Positions 42,008 through 51,082 of a stretch of DNA of 64,000 nucleotides are shown here, one piece after another (position 1 is the first letter of the stretch; every line of letters starts with the position of its first letter). The notes beneath the pieces were generated by a model. That model did no database searches, had not been told where the DNA came from, and saw nothing but the letters and a program-made list of their open reading frames with translations. The position numbers and the translations under genes were made by a program. Origin of the DNA: CAKSQL01 sp045649415 (lineage in GTDB: Bacteria > Bacillota > Clostridia > UBA1381); NCBI GenBank assembly GCA_045649415.1, contig JAZRPY010000006.1, positions 23,409 through 87,408 of the forward strand. Reading direction: 5' to 3'.

Positions 42008-42040
42008 CTATAAAGAAAAACAAAGGAGAGGATGAATATA

Positions 42041-42967
42041 ATGCTGATAGTAAACAACCAAAAGGAGAAAAGTATTGACAAGATATTGAAGTATCTCCCT
42101 AAAAAAATAAGAAATGTTATGTATTTTCTGCCCACAGAGGGATTAGAGGAAATAAGACTGAGGCAAGGGTTACCAATTGCACTATATTATAGCGACCGAT
42201 GCTTGTATATAACCAAGGACGGAAAGCTTTCGGTGAGCTACACAGGTTGTATGGTTGCAACCAAGCAGGATTTGATAGAGGGAGTGGAGTTGATAAGCGA
42301 GGCATCGGTTTACGCCCTTGGTGATGAGATAAAGAACGGATATATAACTGTTGATGGTGGAAATCGTGTGGGAATTTGTGGAAGCACGGTGCTTAGTGAC
42401 GGAAAAATTGTCAACATAAATTATATTTCTGCTTTGAATTATCGTATCGCAAAGGAGGTAATTGGTGTTGCAAGAGATGTTATGCCCTACATATACAATC
42501 GTCCGAATGTGAGAAACACCTTGATTATATCCCCACCTCAATGTGGCAAGACAACACTTTTGAGGGATGTGGCACGCTCCTTGTCGGAGGAGGGGAAAAA
42601 GGTGAGCATTATTGATGAGAGAAATGAAATTTCTGCTATGACAGACGGATATTTTGGATATAACTTAGGCGCTTCCTGTGATGTTTTAAAGGGTGCAACC
42701 AAGGCAGAGGGAAGTCTTTTAATGCTCAGGAGCATGTCCCCTGATGTGATAGTTACCGACGAGCTTGGTGAGGAAGAAGAGGGACGAGTTTTATCGAAAT
42801 TAGCCAGTTCAGGAGTGAATTTAATATCCACCATCCATGCCAAAAATCGAGAAGACTTAAAAAAAAGAAAGGAAATAGCGTCAATGACAGAATTCTTCTC
42901 CTGCTTTGTCACCTTGAGTCGCAGAAATGGTGTAGGGACAGTTGAGGAGATATATTGTGTTGATTAA
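42041..42967 (+). CDS. spoIIIAA: stage III sporulation protein AA (ATPase)
   Basis: A 308-residue secretion-type ATPase (VirB11/PilT fold) that powers the SpoIIIA-SpoIIQ channel between mother cell and forespore. Walker A is PPQCGKTTLLRDVARSL, with IIDERNEIS and VTDELGEEEEG after it. AAAGGAGAGG at 42022-42031 fits ATG 42041 best; ATG 42032 directly abuts it and would add three residues. It is the first of eight genes, and overlaps spoIIIAB by 11 bases. Confidence 0.95.
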   Translation: MLIVNNQKEKSIDKILKYLPKKIRNVMYFLPTEGLEEIRLRQGLPIALYYSDRCLYITKDGKLSVSYTGCMVATKQDLIEGVELISEASVYALGDEIKNGYITVDGGNRVGICGSTVLSDGKIVNINYISALNYRIAKEVIGVARDVMPYIYNRPNVRNTLIISPPQCGKTTLLRDVARSLSEEGKKVSIIDERNEISAMTDGYFGYNLGASCDVLKGATKAEGSLLMLRSMSPDVIVTDELGEEEEGRVLSKLASSGVNLISTIHAKNREDLKKRKEIASMTEFFSCFVTLSRRNGVGTVEEIYCVD

Positions 42968-43463
42968 GTTAATAGGAGGATTGGCAATTATTATCTCAGG
43001 AGTGTGGTGGGGACTTATAAAGTCAAACGAATTAAAGCTGAGAGTAGAGTCCCTTGAAAATATAAAAGCCGCTTTGGGCGTGCTTGAATCGGAGATTTCC
43101 TTCTCCTCCCACTATTTAAAGGACGCATTTTTAAGAATAGAAAGACTTTGCCCCTGTGGTGAGCTTTTTGGTGGTACTGCCGAGAAAATGAAGAGGTTAC
43201 CTGTGAGGGATGCGTGGTGTGACACATTGGTGGAGCTTTCAAAAGGCTATAAATTAAAGCAATCTGATGTGGATATTTTAAAAACCTTTTCAGCCGAGCT
43301 TGGAAAAAGCGACAAGGAGCAACAGATAAAAAATATACACAGAATCACAGAGCTTTTAAAGGTTTCAGTAGCCGATGCCCGTGAGGAGTATAAAACAATG
43401 GCGAAGCTATATCGCAGTACAGGGATTTTAACAGGACTTTTTATTGTGATAATTTTGCTTTAG
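42957..43463 (+). CDS. spoIIIAB: stage III sporulation protein AB
   Basis: A 168-residue protein related to GspF-type platform proteins. The start MLIKLIGGLAIIISGVWWG is a membrane helix, followed by the conserved LENIKAALGVLESEISFS helix and a C-terminal membrane helix ILTGLFIVIILL. GTG 42957 lies 7 bases after GAGGAGA; the frame extends further back to TTG 42942 without a ribosome-binding site. Translation is probably coupled to spoIIIAA. Confidence 0.92.
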   Translation: MLIKLIGGLAIIISGVWWGLIKSNELKLRVESLENIKAALGVLESEISFSSHYLKDAFLRIERLCPCGELFGGTAEKMKRLPVRDAWCDTLVELSKGYKLKQSDVDILKTFSAELGKSDKEQQIKNIHRITELLKVSVADAREEYKTMAKLYRSTGILTGLFIVIILL

Positions 43464-43477
43464 CGGAGGAGATAAAA

Positions 43478-43672
43478 ATGAATGTTGAGTTGATTTTCCA
43501 GATAGCAGGAGTGGGAATAATTGTAGCAGTTTTAAATCAATTGCTTGTTCGTTCGGGCAGAGAAGAACAGGCACTTTTAACCACCATTGCAGGACTTGTG
43601 GTGGTGTTGTTAATTCTCACTCAGGAGATAGGGAATTTATTTGAAACTATAAAGAGGATATTTAATTTCTGA
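43478..43672 (+). CDS. spoIIIAC: stage III sporulation protein AC
   Basis: A 64-residue two-helix membrane protein: ELIFQIAGVGIIVAVLNQLL and ALLTTIAGLVVVLLILTQEI. Normal length. GGAGGAGAT precedes ATG. Paralogous to the start of SpoIIIAD, which follows after 17 bases. Confidence 0.95.
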   Translation: MNVELIFQIAGVGIIVAVLNQLLVRSGREEQALLTTIAGLVVVLLILTQEIGNLFETIKRIFNF

Positions 43673-43689
43673 TGTAACGGAGGATGAAT

Positions 43690-44082
43690 ATGAATGCCTT
43701 CCAGATAGCAGGGGTGGGGATAATTGGTGCATTTTTAGCAATTACTCTTAAAAACTGGCGACCGGAAATTGCGATGGTGATAGGCGTAGCAGCAGGAGTT
43801 ATATTGCTGATTGGGATAATGGGAACAGTTGAGAATGTGATAGATGAGTATGGGACATTGTTGGACAGGAGTGGTATCGACAAAAGATATTTCAAGCTCC
43901 TTATAAAAATCATAGGAGTAAGCTATATAACGAAATTTGCAACCGAGATATGTAATGATAGTGGAGAGAGTGCTATTGCAGGCAGAGTTGAGCTTGCAGG
44001 CAAGGTGACTGTTTTTGCAATGACCATACCCATAATAAACAGCTTCCTTTCCCTTATTATAGATATACTTGATACCTTTTAA
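43690..44082 (+). CDS. spoIIIAD: stage III sporulation protein AD
   Basis: A 130-residue membrane protein with four predicted helices, beginning MNAFQIAGVGIIGAFLAITL, closely like SpoIIIAC. ATG 43690 is 7 bases after CGGAGG; ATG 43684 is too close. Its stop TAATG overlaps the spoIIIAE start by one base. Confidence 0.94.
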   Translation: MNAFQIAGVGIIGAFLAITLKNWRPEIAMVIGVAAGVILLIGIMGTVENVIDEYGTLLDRSGIDKRYFKLLIKIIGVSYITKFATEICNDSGESAIAGRVELAGKVTVFAMTIPIINSFLSLIIDILDTF

Positions 44083-45152
44083 TGAGTAAAATGAAGAAAA
44101 TATTTTTATTGGTGCTTTTGTGTGTGAGTATCTTTTCAACAAAAGTCTTTGCCTCACAATCTAATCACATAGAGGGTGAGGAGTTCTTTAACGAAACTGC
44201 AGACAAAATAACAAAGGGGGAGCTAACATTAAAGCCTGTTGAGGTTATAAATGGCTTCTTAGACCAATTGCTTGTCGAAATAAGAAAAAGTCGCAAGGAA
44301 ATGGTCAGTCTGCTTGTGATTGCACTTTTGTCGGGGATTTTACAGGCAATAAGGGGAAAAGAGGAGCAGGACGGAATAGGTGAGGCAGGTATTCTTGCCT
44401 GCTTTGTGATGATGACAATTTCGGCACTTGAAATTTTTAAAACCACAGTTGGTTATGGCAGTGATGTGGTGGGGGATTTAACGGATTTTGTGACCAAGCT
44501 ATCCCCTGTTTTCGCTGTTCTGTTGGTGTCGGGTGGAGCAGTGTCCTCAGCATCGGCATTTCACCCTATTTTATCAGGAGCAGTTTATCTTATGACGGTT
44601 ATATGTGATAAGGTGGTAATTCCCCTTATGTATTTCAGCACTGCCTTAGGGGTTGTGGGAAATATCACTCCCCGACTCAAGATAAGCCGATTTACAGGGA
44701 TAATCAGATCGGTGGCAAAGTGGATATTATTATCCTGCCTCACAGTTTTTAGTGGGATTACTGCCATCTATGGATTTTCTGCACCTGTTTTTGATGCAGT
44801 GGCACTAAGATCGGTAAAATTCGCAGTGGGGAGCTTTGTACCTGTGGTGGGTGGACTTTTATCCGAAACTGTGGAAACTGTCCTGACAGGAACCAAGCTT
44901 ATGAAAAACTCAGTGGGCGTTGCAGGGATAATCACAATAATTGTGATTTGTTTTGTGCCTGTTTTAAAAATTTTTGCCATTAAAATTATGCTTGAGCTAT
45001 GTGCAGGTGCTGTTGAGCCACTTGCCGATAACAGAATCACCGAGATGTTAAAAGACATCTCAGCCTCCATTTCTCTTATGATTTCAATGGTTATAACAGT
45101 GTCTATGCTATTTATTATCTGCATTGGCATTATCTTGGGTGCTACAGGGTAG
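44082..45152 (+). CDS. spoIIIAE: stage III sporulation protein AE
   Basis: A 356-residue polytopic membrane protein with a signal peptide (MKKIFLLVLLCVSIFSTKVFAS) and about eight later helices. Family features are the segment SRKEMVSLLVIALLSGILQA and the GAVSSASAFHPILSGAVYL region. It overlaps spoIIIAD by one base, which suggests coupled translation. Confidence 0.94.
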   Translation: MSKMKKIFLLVLLCVSIFSTKVFASQSNHIEGEEFFNETADKITKGELTLKPVEVINGFLDQLLVEIRKSRKEMVSLLVIALLSGILQAIRGKEEQDGIGEAGILACFVMMTISALEIFKTTVGYGSDVVGDLTDFVTKLSPVFAVLLVSGGAVSSASAFHPILSGAVYLMTVICDKVVIPLMYFSTALGVVGNITPRLKISRFTGIIRSVAKWILLSCLTVFSGITAIYGFSAPVFDAVALRSVKFAVGSFVPVVGGLLSETVETVLTGTKLMKNSVGVAGIITIIVICFVPVLKIFAIKIMLELCAGAVEPLADNRITEMLKDISASISLMISMVITVSMLFIICIGIILGATG

Positions 45153-45162
45153 GTGAGTTGTT

Positions 45163-45612
45163 ATGAAGGGATATATAATAAAAATAATAGGTGCTGCATT
45201 ACTTTCGGTTTTTGCAGACATAATGTCCCCAAAGGGTTGGGAAAAATATATCGGTGTGGTAACGGGAATGATTTTGTTGTCCGTTATGGTTTTCCCTGTT
45301 GCAGAACTAAAAGAGATTGACTTATTAAAGGACATTGAGGGTGTGGACTATAGCGTGGAGACGGGGTTAAAACAGTATCAATCGGCATTGATGTCTGAGT
45401 TTTCAAAGAGCATTGCAATAGATGTACGCGACAGAATAAAAAGGGAATTTGACTGTGATGTATCGGCAGAGGCAACAGTTGACATAGATGATAATGGAAA
45501 TATAAAAAGCATCTCAAAAATAATAATTAAAGGAAATGACTTAAACACCGATATAAAAGAAAGAATATCTTACATTTATGATGTTGACGAGGTGGTCATT
45601 TATGACGAGTGA
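45163..45612 (+). CDS. spoIIIAF: stage III sporulation protein AF
   Basis: A 149-residue protein with two N-terminal membrane helices (IIGAALLSVFADIMSP and GVVTGMILLSVMVFPVAEL) and a soluble ring-building-type domain (VETGLKQYQ to YDVDEVVIYD). It overlaps spoIIIAG by 11 bases. Confidence 0.92.
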   Translation: MKGYIIKIIGAALLSVFADIMSPKGWEKYIGVVTGMILLSVMVFPVAELKEIDLLKDIEGVDYSVETGLKQYQSALMSEFSKSIAIDVRDRIKREFDCDVSAEATVDIDDNGNIKSISKIIIKGNDLNTDIKERISYIYDVDEVVIYDE

Positions 45613-46102
45613 CAAAATATTTTCTAAAATAAGGAATACAAAATACATTTATATAATAGTTATAATTGGAGCAGTTATAATGCTTTTTTCCTCGTTTTCT
45701 GTTGACAATGAGGAGGAAAAGAAGAATGGCGAATATACTGAGGAAAGTGAATCGGAGGAGATGAGGCTTGAGAGAATTTTATCAGAAATAACGGGCGTGG
45801 GCGAGGCAAAGGTTATGATAACCTATTACGAAAGCACTAAAAAGACCATTGCCTATGAAAAAAAGGTGGATAAGCGAGCCGATACAATTCAGGGCTTTGG
45901 AGGAGAAAGTGTGGATGAAAAGGCAGTAATGGCAGAGGGTGAGCCTGTGGTTATAAAACAGGTATATCCTGAGGTGAAGGGTGTGATTGTAGTTTCAAAG
46001 GGGGCAGGGAGTCCCTCGGTCAATCAGGCTATTTGCGAGGCAGTGTCAACTGCTCTGGGAATTGGTATGCATAAAATTTGTGTCCTCCCGGGAGGAATGT
46101 AA
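45602..46102 (+). CDS. spoIIIAG: stage III sporulation protein AG
   Basis: A 166-residue ring protein of the channel: one N-terminal membrane helix (YIYIIVIIGAVIMLFSSF), an acidic linker, and the ring-building fold with KVMITYYESTKKTIAYEK and VKGVIVVSKGAGSPSVNQAI. ATG 45602 is chosen, 6 bases after GAGGTGG; the frame extends back to 45578 inside spoIIIAF. Confidence 0.93.
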   Translation: MTSDKIFSKIRNTKYIYIIVIIGAVIMLFSSFSVDNEEEKKNGEYTEESESEEMRLERILSEITGVGEAKVMITYYESTKKTIAYEKKVDKRADTIQGFGGESVDEKAVMAEGEPVVIKQVYPEVKGVIVVSKGAGSPSVNQAICEAVSTALGIGMHKICVLPGGM

Positions 46103-46127
46103 TAAATATATTTTGGAGGTAGTAGTT

Positions 46128-46682
46128 ATGATGGTTTTGAAAAAAAAGGAAATTGTGGCAGCGGCATTGGTTGTGCTTATCGGTGTTGCAGGATATATGA
46201 ATTGGTCGTATCAGGACACAATCCGTGTGACCGATGGTGAAATCTATGAGGAAACAGGGAAAAGACTCGGCGAGGCTCAGTATGTGAATACCACAAAGAA
46301 GGATGTTGAAAAGGATACTGAGAACAAAGTCCCACAAGACCAGCTTGCAGCAGCAAAGCTTGAAAAGGAAAACGCCCGTTCAAAGTCAATGGAAATATTA
46401 AAGGAAACTGCCGAAAACGAAAGCTTTGACGAGGCTACCAGAAAGGATGCACAAAACAGAATTTTAAAAATGGCAGAAAATGTTGAAAAGGAAGCCACTA
46501 TTGAAAGTATTGCGGCAGCAAAAGGGTATTCGGGTGTGTTCGTGTACATAGACTCGGATATGGTGGATATTCTTGTTAAGAAGGACGGAATGTCGGAAAA
46601 GGATGTGATTATCCTAAAGGATATTGCAATGGAGCAATTAAAAATCGGTGCAGAAAATATAAAAATTGTACAGGTGCAATAA
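46128..46682 (+). CDS. spoIIIAH: stage III sporulation protein AH
   Basis: A 184-residue protein with a membrane helix (IVAAALVVLIGVAGYMNW), a helical linker (LEKENARSKSMEILKETAEN) and the YscJ/FliF-type ring domain (IAAAKGYSGVFVYIDSDMV). SpoIIIAH binds forespore SpoIIQ in Bacillus. GGAGGT lies 7 bases before ATG 46128. The frame extends back to 46062 inside spoIIIAG, which I reject. Last gene of the operon. Confidence 0.93.
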   Translation: MMVLKKKEIVAAALVVLIGVAGYMNWSYQDTIRVTDGEIYEETGKRLGEAQYVNTTKKDVEKDTENKVPQDQLAAAKLEKENARSKSMEILKETAENESFDEATRKDAQNRILKMAENVEKEATIESIAAAKGYSGVFVYIDSDMVDILVKKDGMSEKDVIILKDIAMEQLKIGAENIKIVQVQ

Positions 46683-46709
46683 AAATTTTGAAAAATGAGC
46701 AAAATAGCA

Positions 46710-46738
46710 TTGAAGTTTTAAAAAAAATTTGATATAAT
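46710..46738 (+). promoter_or_regulatory. promoter of the Asp23-family gene
   Basis: TTGAAG (46710-46715), 17 bases, TATAAT (46733-46738). This separates the gene from spoIIIA control. Confidence 0.75.
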
Positions 46739-46808
46739 ATAAAAGAGGCTTAATAAAAACTTTATGGGACTGTTAGCTGAATAGTCATTACCAAAGGAGG
46801 AAAAAGCT

Positions 46809-47300
46809 ATGAATTCAAAAGATATTATTGATGAAGTTGTTGAGATACCACAAGAGGGAGAAGAGGAAGCTCAAAGCAATGTGAAAATATCCACAGATGT
46901 TGTTGCAACCATTGCCGCAATTGCCACAGGTGATGTTAAAGGGGTTGCAGGAATGAGCAGCTCGTTGGTGAACGGAATTGCAGAAATTTTCTCGGCAAAG
47001 AAAAATCTTTCAAAGGGTGTTAAGGTTGACATTAAGGAGAATACTGTTGTTATTGACCTTTATATTGCAGTGGATTATGGTATGAGAATTCCAGAAATTG
47101 CATGGGAGGTTCAGGAAAATGTTAAAAATGATGTTGAAACCATGACAGGACTTGTGGTTGAAAAGGTGAATATCCATGTTGAAGGGGTTAGCTTCGAAAA
47201 GGCTAAAAACGAGGAAAAAGCTGAGCTTCAACAAGAGGATGAGCAAGACGAGGTCATAGTTGCAGAAACTGTGATTGAGGAATTGAAGGAAGAGGAATAA
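46809..47300 (+). CDS. Asp23/Gls24-family envelope stress protein
   Basis: A 163-residue protein. The Asp23 domain (about residues 25-125) has the usual start VKISTDVVATIAAIATGDV and the end MTGLVVEKVNIHVEGVSF. Both ends are very acidic (EVVEIPQEGEEEAQ; EEKAELQQEDEQDE). The gene is common downstream of spoIIIAH (yqhY in Bacillus, linked to fatty-acid synthesis balance). Exact role unknown here. It has its own promoter, AAAGGAGGAAAAA before ATG, and a terminator. Confidence 0.9.
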   Translation: MNSKDIIDEVVEIPQEGEEEAQSNVKISTDVVATIAAIATGDVKGVAGMSSSLVNGIAEIFSAKKNLSKGVKVDIKENTVVIDLYIAVDYGMRIPEIAWEVQENVKNDVETMTGLVVEKVNIHVEGVSFEKAKNEEKAELQQEDEQDEVIVAETVIEELKEEE

Positions 47301-47310
47301 TAAAAAGCAA

Positions 47311-47342
47311 AAAAGAAGGAATAAAAGGTTATTCCTTCTTTT
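47311..47342 (+). terminator. terminator after the Asp23-family gene
   Basis: AAAAGAAGGAATAA (47311-47324) pairs with TTATTCCTTCTTTT (47329-47342) around AAGG. Confidence 0.92.
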
Positions 47343-47379
47343 TTAATTGTTATATAATCGTAATCTTTTCGTTATTGAA

Positions 47380-47408
47380 TTGTATTCGGATTTTTTGTAT
47401 AATATAAT
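47380..47408 (+). promoter_or_regulatory. promoter of nrdR-mnmE
   Basis: TTGTAT (47380-47385), 17 bases, TATAAT (47403-47408). Confidence 0.7.
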
Positions 47409-47448
47409 CAGGTTAATAGACAAAAAAACCGAAGGGAATGATAAAAAA

Positions 47449-47904
47449 ATGAAGTGCCCCTATTGTGGATTTGAGGAAGGAAAGGTAATCGACTCAAGAC
47501 CAACCGAAGACGGAAACGCTATAAGACGAAGAAGAGAATGTCTGAATTGTCAGAGGAGATTCACAACCTATGAAACTCTCGAAACTATTTCTCTTGCAGT
47601 TATCAAGGCTGATAATTCACGCCAGCCTTACGACAGAGCTAAAATCTTAAGAGGTATAATCCGTGCCTGTGAAAAGCGTCCTGTAACTTTGCCTCAGATG
47701 GAAAAGATTGCAGACGATATTGAGAGTGAAATATATCAGACTATGGAAAAAGAAATCACCAGTACCGAGATTGGTGAAAAGGTAATGAAGCACTTAAAAG
47801 AGGTGGACGAGGTTGCCTATGTACGCTTTGCGTCAGTACATAAGCATTTTTCCGACATTCAAACTTTTATGAAAGAGCTTCAACGCTTGATTGACGAAAA
47901 ATAA
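47449..47904 (+). CDS. nrdR: transcriptional repressor NrdR
   Basis: A 151-residue NrdR, which senses ATP and dATP and represses ribonucleotide reductase genes. The zinc ribbon is MKCPYCGFEEGKVIDSRPTE with CLNCQRRFTTYE, followed by the ATP-cone domain (AVIKADNSRQPYDRAKILRG). ATG 47449 matches the family start exactly and has GAAGGGA upstream; a longer frame to 47347 crosses the promoter. mnmE follows after 22 bases. Confidence 0.97.
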   Translation: MKCPYCGFEEGKVIDSRPTEDGNAIRRRRECLNCQRRFTTYETLETISLAVIKADNSRQPYDRAKILRGIIRACEKRPVTLPQMEKIADDIESEIYQTMEKEITSTEIGEKVMKHLKEVDEVAYVRFASVHKHFSDIQTFMKELQRLIDEK

Positions 47905-47926
47905 TCCGAGAAAGGACGAGTTAGCT

Positions 47927-49291
47927 ATGGGGAATAAGACAGTTGCAGCAATTTCAACACCAAAGGGCGTTGGAGGAATAGCTGTAATTCGTGTAAGTGG
48001 TGATGATGCAATTACCATAGCCGACAGGATTTTCAAAGGAAAACAAAAGCTTTCTGATGCCCAAAGTCACACTATTCACTATGGCTTTATTATAAACGAA
48101 AAGGGTGAAAAGTTGGACGAGGTTTTAGTGTCAGTTATGCGAGCTCCGAGAACCTTCACTAAAGAGAATGTTGTTGAAATTAACACTCATGGAGGCGTGA
48201 GGGCATCCAATGCTGTTATGGAGGAGCTTATAAGGGCAGGCGCTCAGGTGGCAGAGGCAGGGGAGTTCACAAAACGAGCCTTTTTAAACGGGAGAATTGA
48301 TTTATCTCAGGCCGAAGCGGTTATTGATATTATCAATGCAAAAACCGAGCTTGCAAGCAAGAATGCACTATCTCAGGCAGAGGGAACTCTGTTTCGTGGG
48401 ATAGAGAAAATAAGAGGTGAGCTTGTGGGGCTTGCAGCCTCAATCCAAGTTTTGATTGATTATCCTGATGAGGATTTAGAGGACATAACTCAGGAGGATG
48501 TGCTAAAAAAAGCCACTCAGGAAAGAGAGGCTATAATAGAGCTTTTGAACTCGGGAAAAAGTGGACAGGTTATAAGCGAGGGAATTAAAACTGCAATTGT
48601 GGGCAGACCAAATGTTGGAAAGTCGTCCCTTTTAAATAGCCTTGCTCACACCGACAGAGCAATTGTAACAGATATTGCAGGCACCACAAGAGATGTGATT
48701 GAGGAGCTTGTGAATTTGGACGGAGTCTTATTAAGACTGTCAGATACTGCAGGGATAAGAGAAACTGCCGACGAGATTGAGAAAATCGGTGTTGAAAGGT
48801 CAATTCGTTCCATTGAGGAGGCAGACCTTGTTTTAGTGGTGCTTGAAAGCAAGGCAAGGTTGGGTGAAGAGGACCTTGAAATTTTAGAAAAGACCGAGGG
48901 AAAAAACAGAATTATACTTGTGAACAAGTCGGATTTGGGGAAAGCAGATTTTATAGATAAGCTTCCTCAAAATGAGCCTGTTATTTCAATTTCTGCAAAA
49001 ACAGGTGAGGGAGTGCGTGAAATATCAAGACTTTTAAAGGAAAGATACAACCTTGGTATGATAGGCGAGAATGATTGTCTGGTGATAACCAATATGCGTC
49101 ATAAATCTGCACTTTCAAGGGCAGAGGAAGCTCTTGGGCGTATGTGCGACGGGCTTGTTTGTGGAATGCCCACAGACCTGGTTACTATCGATTTGAATAT
49201 GGCAATTGAAGCACTTGGAGAAATCACAGGTGCAACTGTGTCGGAGGATGTGGTAAGCTCAATATTCCATAGCTTCTGCGTAGGAAAATAA
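47927..49291 (+). CDS. mnmE: tRNA modification GTPase MnmE
   Basis: A 454-residue MnmE, which with MnmG modifies wobble U34 of tRNAs. The N-terminal folate-binding part starts KTVAAISTPKGVGGIAVIRV and has ITIADRIFKGK; the inserted GTPase domain has G1 GRPNVGKSSLLNSL, DTAGIRET and NKSD. The C-terminal catalytic Cys is present in SSIFHSFCVGK. ATG 47927 is chosen with AAAGGA upstream; the frame extends into nrdR. Confidence 0.97.
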   Translation: MGNKTVAAISTPKGVGGIAVIRVSGDDAITIADRIFKGKQKLSDAQSHTIHYGFIINEKGEKLDEVLVSVMRAPRTFTKENVVEINTHGGVRASNAVMEELIRAGAQVAEAGEFTKRAFLNGRIDLSQAEAVIDIINAKTELASKNALSQAEGTLFRGIEKIRGELVGLAASIQVLIDYPDEDLEDITQEDVLKKATQEREAIIELLNSGKSGQVISEGIKTAIVGRPNVGKSSLLNSLAHTDRAIVTDIAGTTRDVIEELVNLDGVLLRLSDTAGIRETADEIEKIGVERSIRSIEEADLVLVVLESKARLGEEDLEILEKTEGKNRIILVNKSDLGKADFIDKLPQNEPVISISAKTGEGVREISRLLKERYNLGMIGENDCLVITNMRHKSALSRAEEALGRMCDGLVCGMPTDLVTIDLNMAIEALGEITGATVSEDVVSSIFHSFCVGK

Positions 49292-49296
49292 ATAAT

Positions 49297-49325
49297 AGGG
49301 GACAAGGGTATTGCTTGTCCCTTTT
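49297..49325 (+). terminator. terminator after mnmE
   Basis: GGGACAAG pairs with CTTGTCCC (49314-49321) followed by TTTTG. Confidence 0.8.
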
Positions 49326-49461
49326 GTGTTAAAAGAATACTTTAAAATATGACAAAATAAATATTCTTTTTATAAAATTTTCAAAGCTCCTTTGGGGGCT
49401 TTTATTTTTTTGTGGCAAAAGAGGTCACATTATAGAATTTATTGGATAATGCTTGCCATAA

Positions 49462-49508
49462 TCCGACAAGGGAATATGACAAATTTCAAACACCATTCGT
49501 TGTATAAT
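49462..49508 (+). promoter_or_regulatory. Spo0A-type promoter of spoIIGA-sigE
   Basis: Two 0A-like boxes in reverse orientation, TCCGACAAG (49462-49470; 7/9) and TATGACAAA (49475-49483; 8/9), start 13 bases apart. The second overlaps -35-like ATGACA (49476-49481), placed 21 bases before TATAAT (49503-49508). This is the same geometry as the spoIIE promoter at 27359-27405. Confidence 0.78.
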
Positions 49509-49541
49509 TATGTCATAGCAAAGGGAATGGGGATGATTTTT

Positions 49542-50342
49542 ATGACCATTTATCCTGATATACTTTTTTTGATAAATTTCTTTCAGGATTTTCTGCTTAT
49601 AAGGATAACTGCAGATATTATGGGTGTGGATACAAAATGGTGGAGGACAATTCTCTCGGCAATTTCGGGAGGGGTATTGGCAACCCTGTTTTTCATAATA
49701 GATACAGGGTATTTCAACTCGGCAGTCATATCCTTTGTTATAGCAGTAATAATGAGTGGCATTTCATATTCTCCCTGTAGATTTAAGGAGATTCTAAAGA
49801 GAAGCACAATGTTTTTTTTCACCTCTTGTTTTATGTCGGGAATGTTATTTTTATTTATGCGACTTATGGGTGGGGGAATGGTTAAAAATTCAGTTTTTTA
49901 CATATCCTCTTTAAGACTTTTTGTCGTCAGTGCGAGTGTATATTTTTTAATAAAAATAGGAACAGGGAAACTGAAAAGAAGAATATCCTCGAGAGTGAAG
50001 GGAGTTGTTCTCGAACAGGGCGAAAAAAGAGTGAGAGTTGAAGGACTCATAGACACAGGCAACGGACTTTTTGACCCTGTAACCAAAAAGCCTGTTATCT
50101 TAGCAGAGATTGGAGTTTTTGAGAAACTGTTTGGAAAAGGCGTAACAGAGAATAATATAAACGAATGGGTGGAATTGGACAGAATAAGACTTATTCCATA
50201 TACCACTATAGACACCAAGGGATATTTAACAGGCGTTGTGATAGATAAAATCTATATTGACGGGAAATGTCAAAAAAGAGGTGTTGCAGCTATTTGCAAT
50301 AAAAAACTAAAATATCCCGTGATATTAAATGCAGGAATGTGA
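49542..50342 (+). CDS. spoIIGA: sporulation sigmaE-processing peptidase SpoIIGA
   Basis: A 266-residue membrane aspartic protease that activates pro-sigmaE. Five membrane helices fill the first 140 residues, starting MTIYPDILFLINFFQDFLLI. The protease motif VEGLIDTGNGLFDP holds catalytic Asp171. ATG 49542 is chosen for its match with family starts and the GGGGA upstream; ATG 49533 and 49527 are alternatives. The frame further upstream runs through the promoter and is not coding. Confidence 0.93.
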   Translation: MTIYPDILFLINFFQDFLLIRITADIMGVDTKWWRTILSAISGGVLATLFFIIDTGYFNSAVISFVIAVIMSGISYSPCRFKEILKRSTMFFFTSCFMSGMLFLFMRLMGGGMVKNSVFYISSLRLFVVSASVYFLIKIGTGKLKRRISSRVKGVVLEQGEKRVRVEGLIDTGNGLFDPVTKKPVILAEIGVFEKLFGKGVTENNINEWVELDRIRLIPYTTIDTKGYLTGVVIDKIYIDGKCQKRGVAAICNKKLKYPVILNAGM

Positions 50343-50368
50343 TTTAAAATGAAAGGCAGGAGAATTGT

Positions 50369-51082
50369 GTGATTGAGCTGATTAGGAAAATCGGTTGTTG
50401 CATCCTTGAATTTTGCAGCAAAATTGAGGATAACGAAATATATTATATAGGTGGGAGTGAGGCTTTGCCTCAGCCGCTTTCAAGGGAGGAGGAGGCCGAG
50501 CTTTTGGATAGACTGAGAGAAAAGGATTTTTCAGTAAGACAGACCTTAATTGAAAGAAATTTAAGACTGGTGGTATATATTGCACGAAAGTTTGAAAATA
50601 CAGGCATATATGTGGAGGACTTAATATCAATCGGTACCATAGGACTTATAAAGGCAATCAACACATTTAACCCCAATAAAAATATCAAGCTTGCAACCTA
50701 TGCCACAAGATGCATAGAAAACGAAATACTTATGTACTTGAGAAAAAATCAGAACACAAGAACAGAGGTGTCGATAGATGAGCCTTTGAATGTGGATTGG
50801 GACGGAAACGAGCTTTTGTTGTCCGACATACTTGGAGTGGAAAGTGATGTGATTTACAAAAATATAGAGGATGAGGTGGACAGGGATTTGTTGTCTGCTG
50901 CTATGAAAAAGCTTCCCGGAAGGGAAAGGGAAATAATGAAATTAAGGTTTGGAATAGGCACGGGCAGAGAGAAAACTCAAAAGGAGGTTGCCGATATTTT
51001 AGGCATTTCCCAATCCTATATTTCACGCCTTGAAAAAAGAATAATTTCACGGTTAAAAAAAGAAATTTCACGAATGATTTAG
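50369..51082 (+). CDS. sigE: RNA polymerase sporulation sigma factor SigE
   Basis: A 237-residue pro-sigmaE, the first mother-cell sigma factor. An N-terminal pro-segment (IELIRKIGCCILEFCSKI) precedes YYIGGSEALPQPLSREEEAE. Region 2 (RNLRLVVYIARKFENTGIYV, EDLISIGTIGLIKAINTFNP) and region 4 (ILGISQSYISRLEKRI) are complete. The start is GTG with AGGAG 6 bases before. It follows spoIIGA, its activating protease, by 26 bases. Confidence 0.96.
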   Translation: MIELIRKIGCCILEFCSKIEDNEIYYIGGSEALPQPLSREEEAELLDRLREKDFSVRQTLIERNLRLVVYIARKFENTGIYVEDLISIGTIGLIKAINTFNPNKNIKLATYATRCIENEILMYLRKNQNTRTEVSIDEPLNVDWDGNELLLSDILGVESDVIYKNIEDEVDRDLLSAAMKKLPGREREIMKLRFGIGTGREKTQKEVADILGISQSYISRLEKRIISRLKKEISRMI

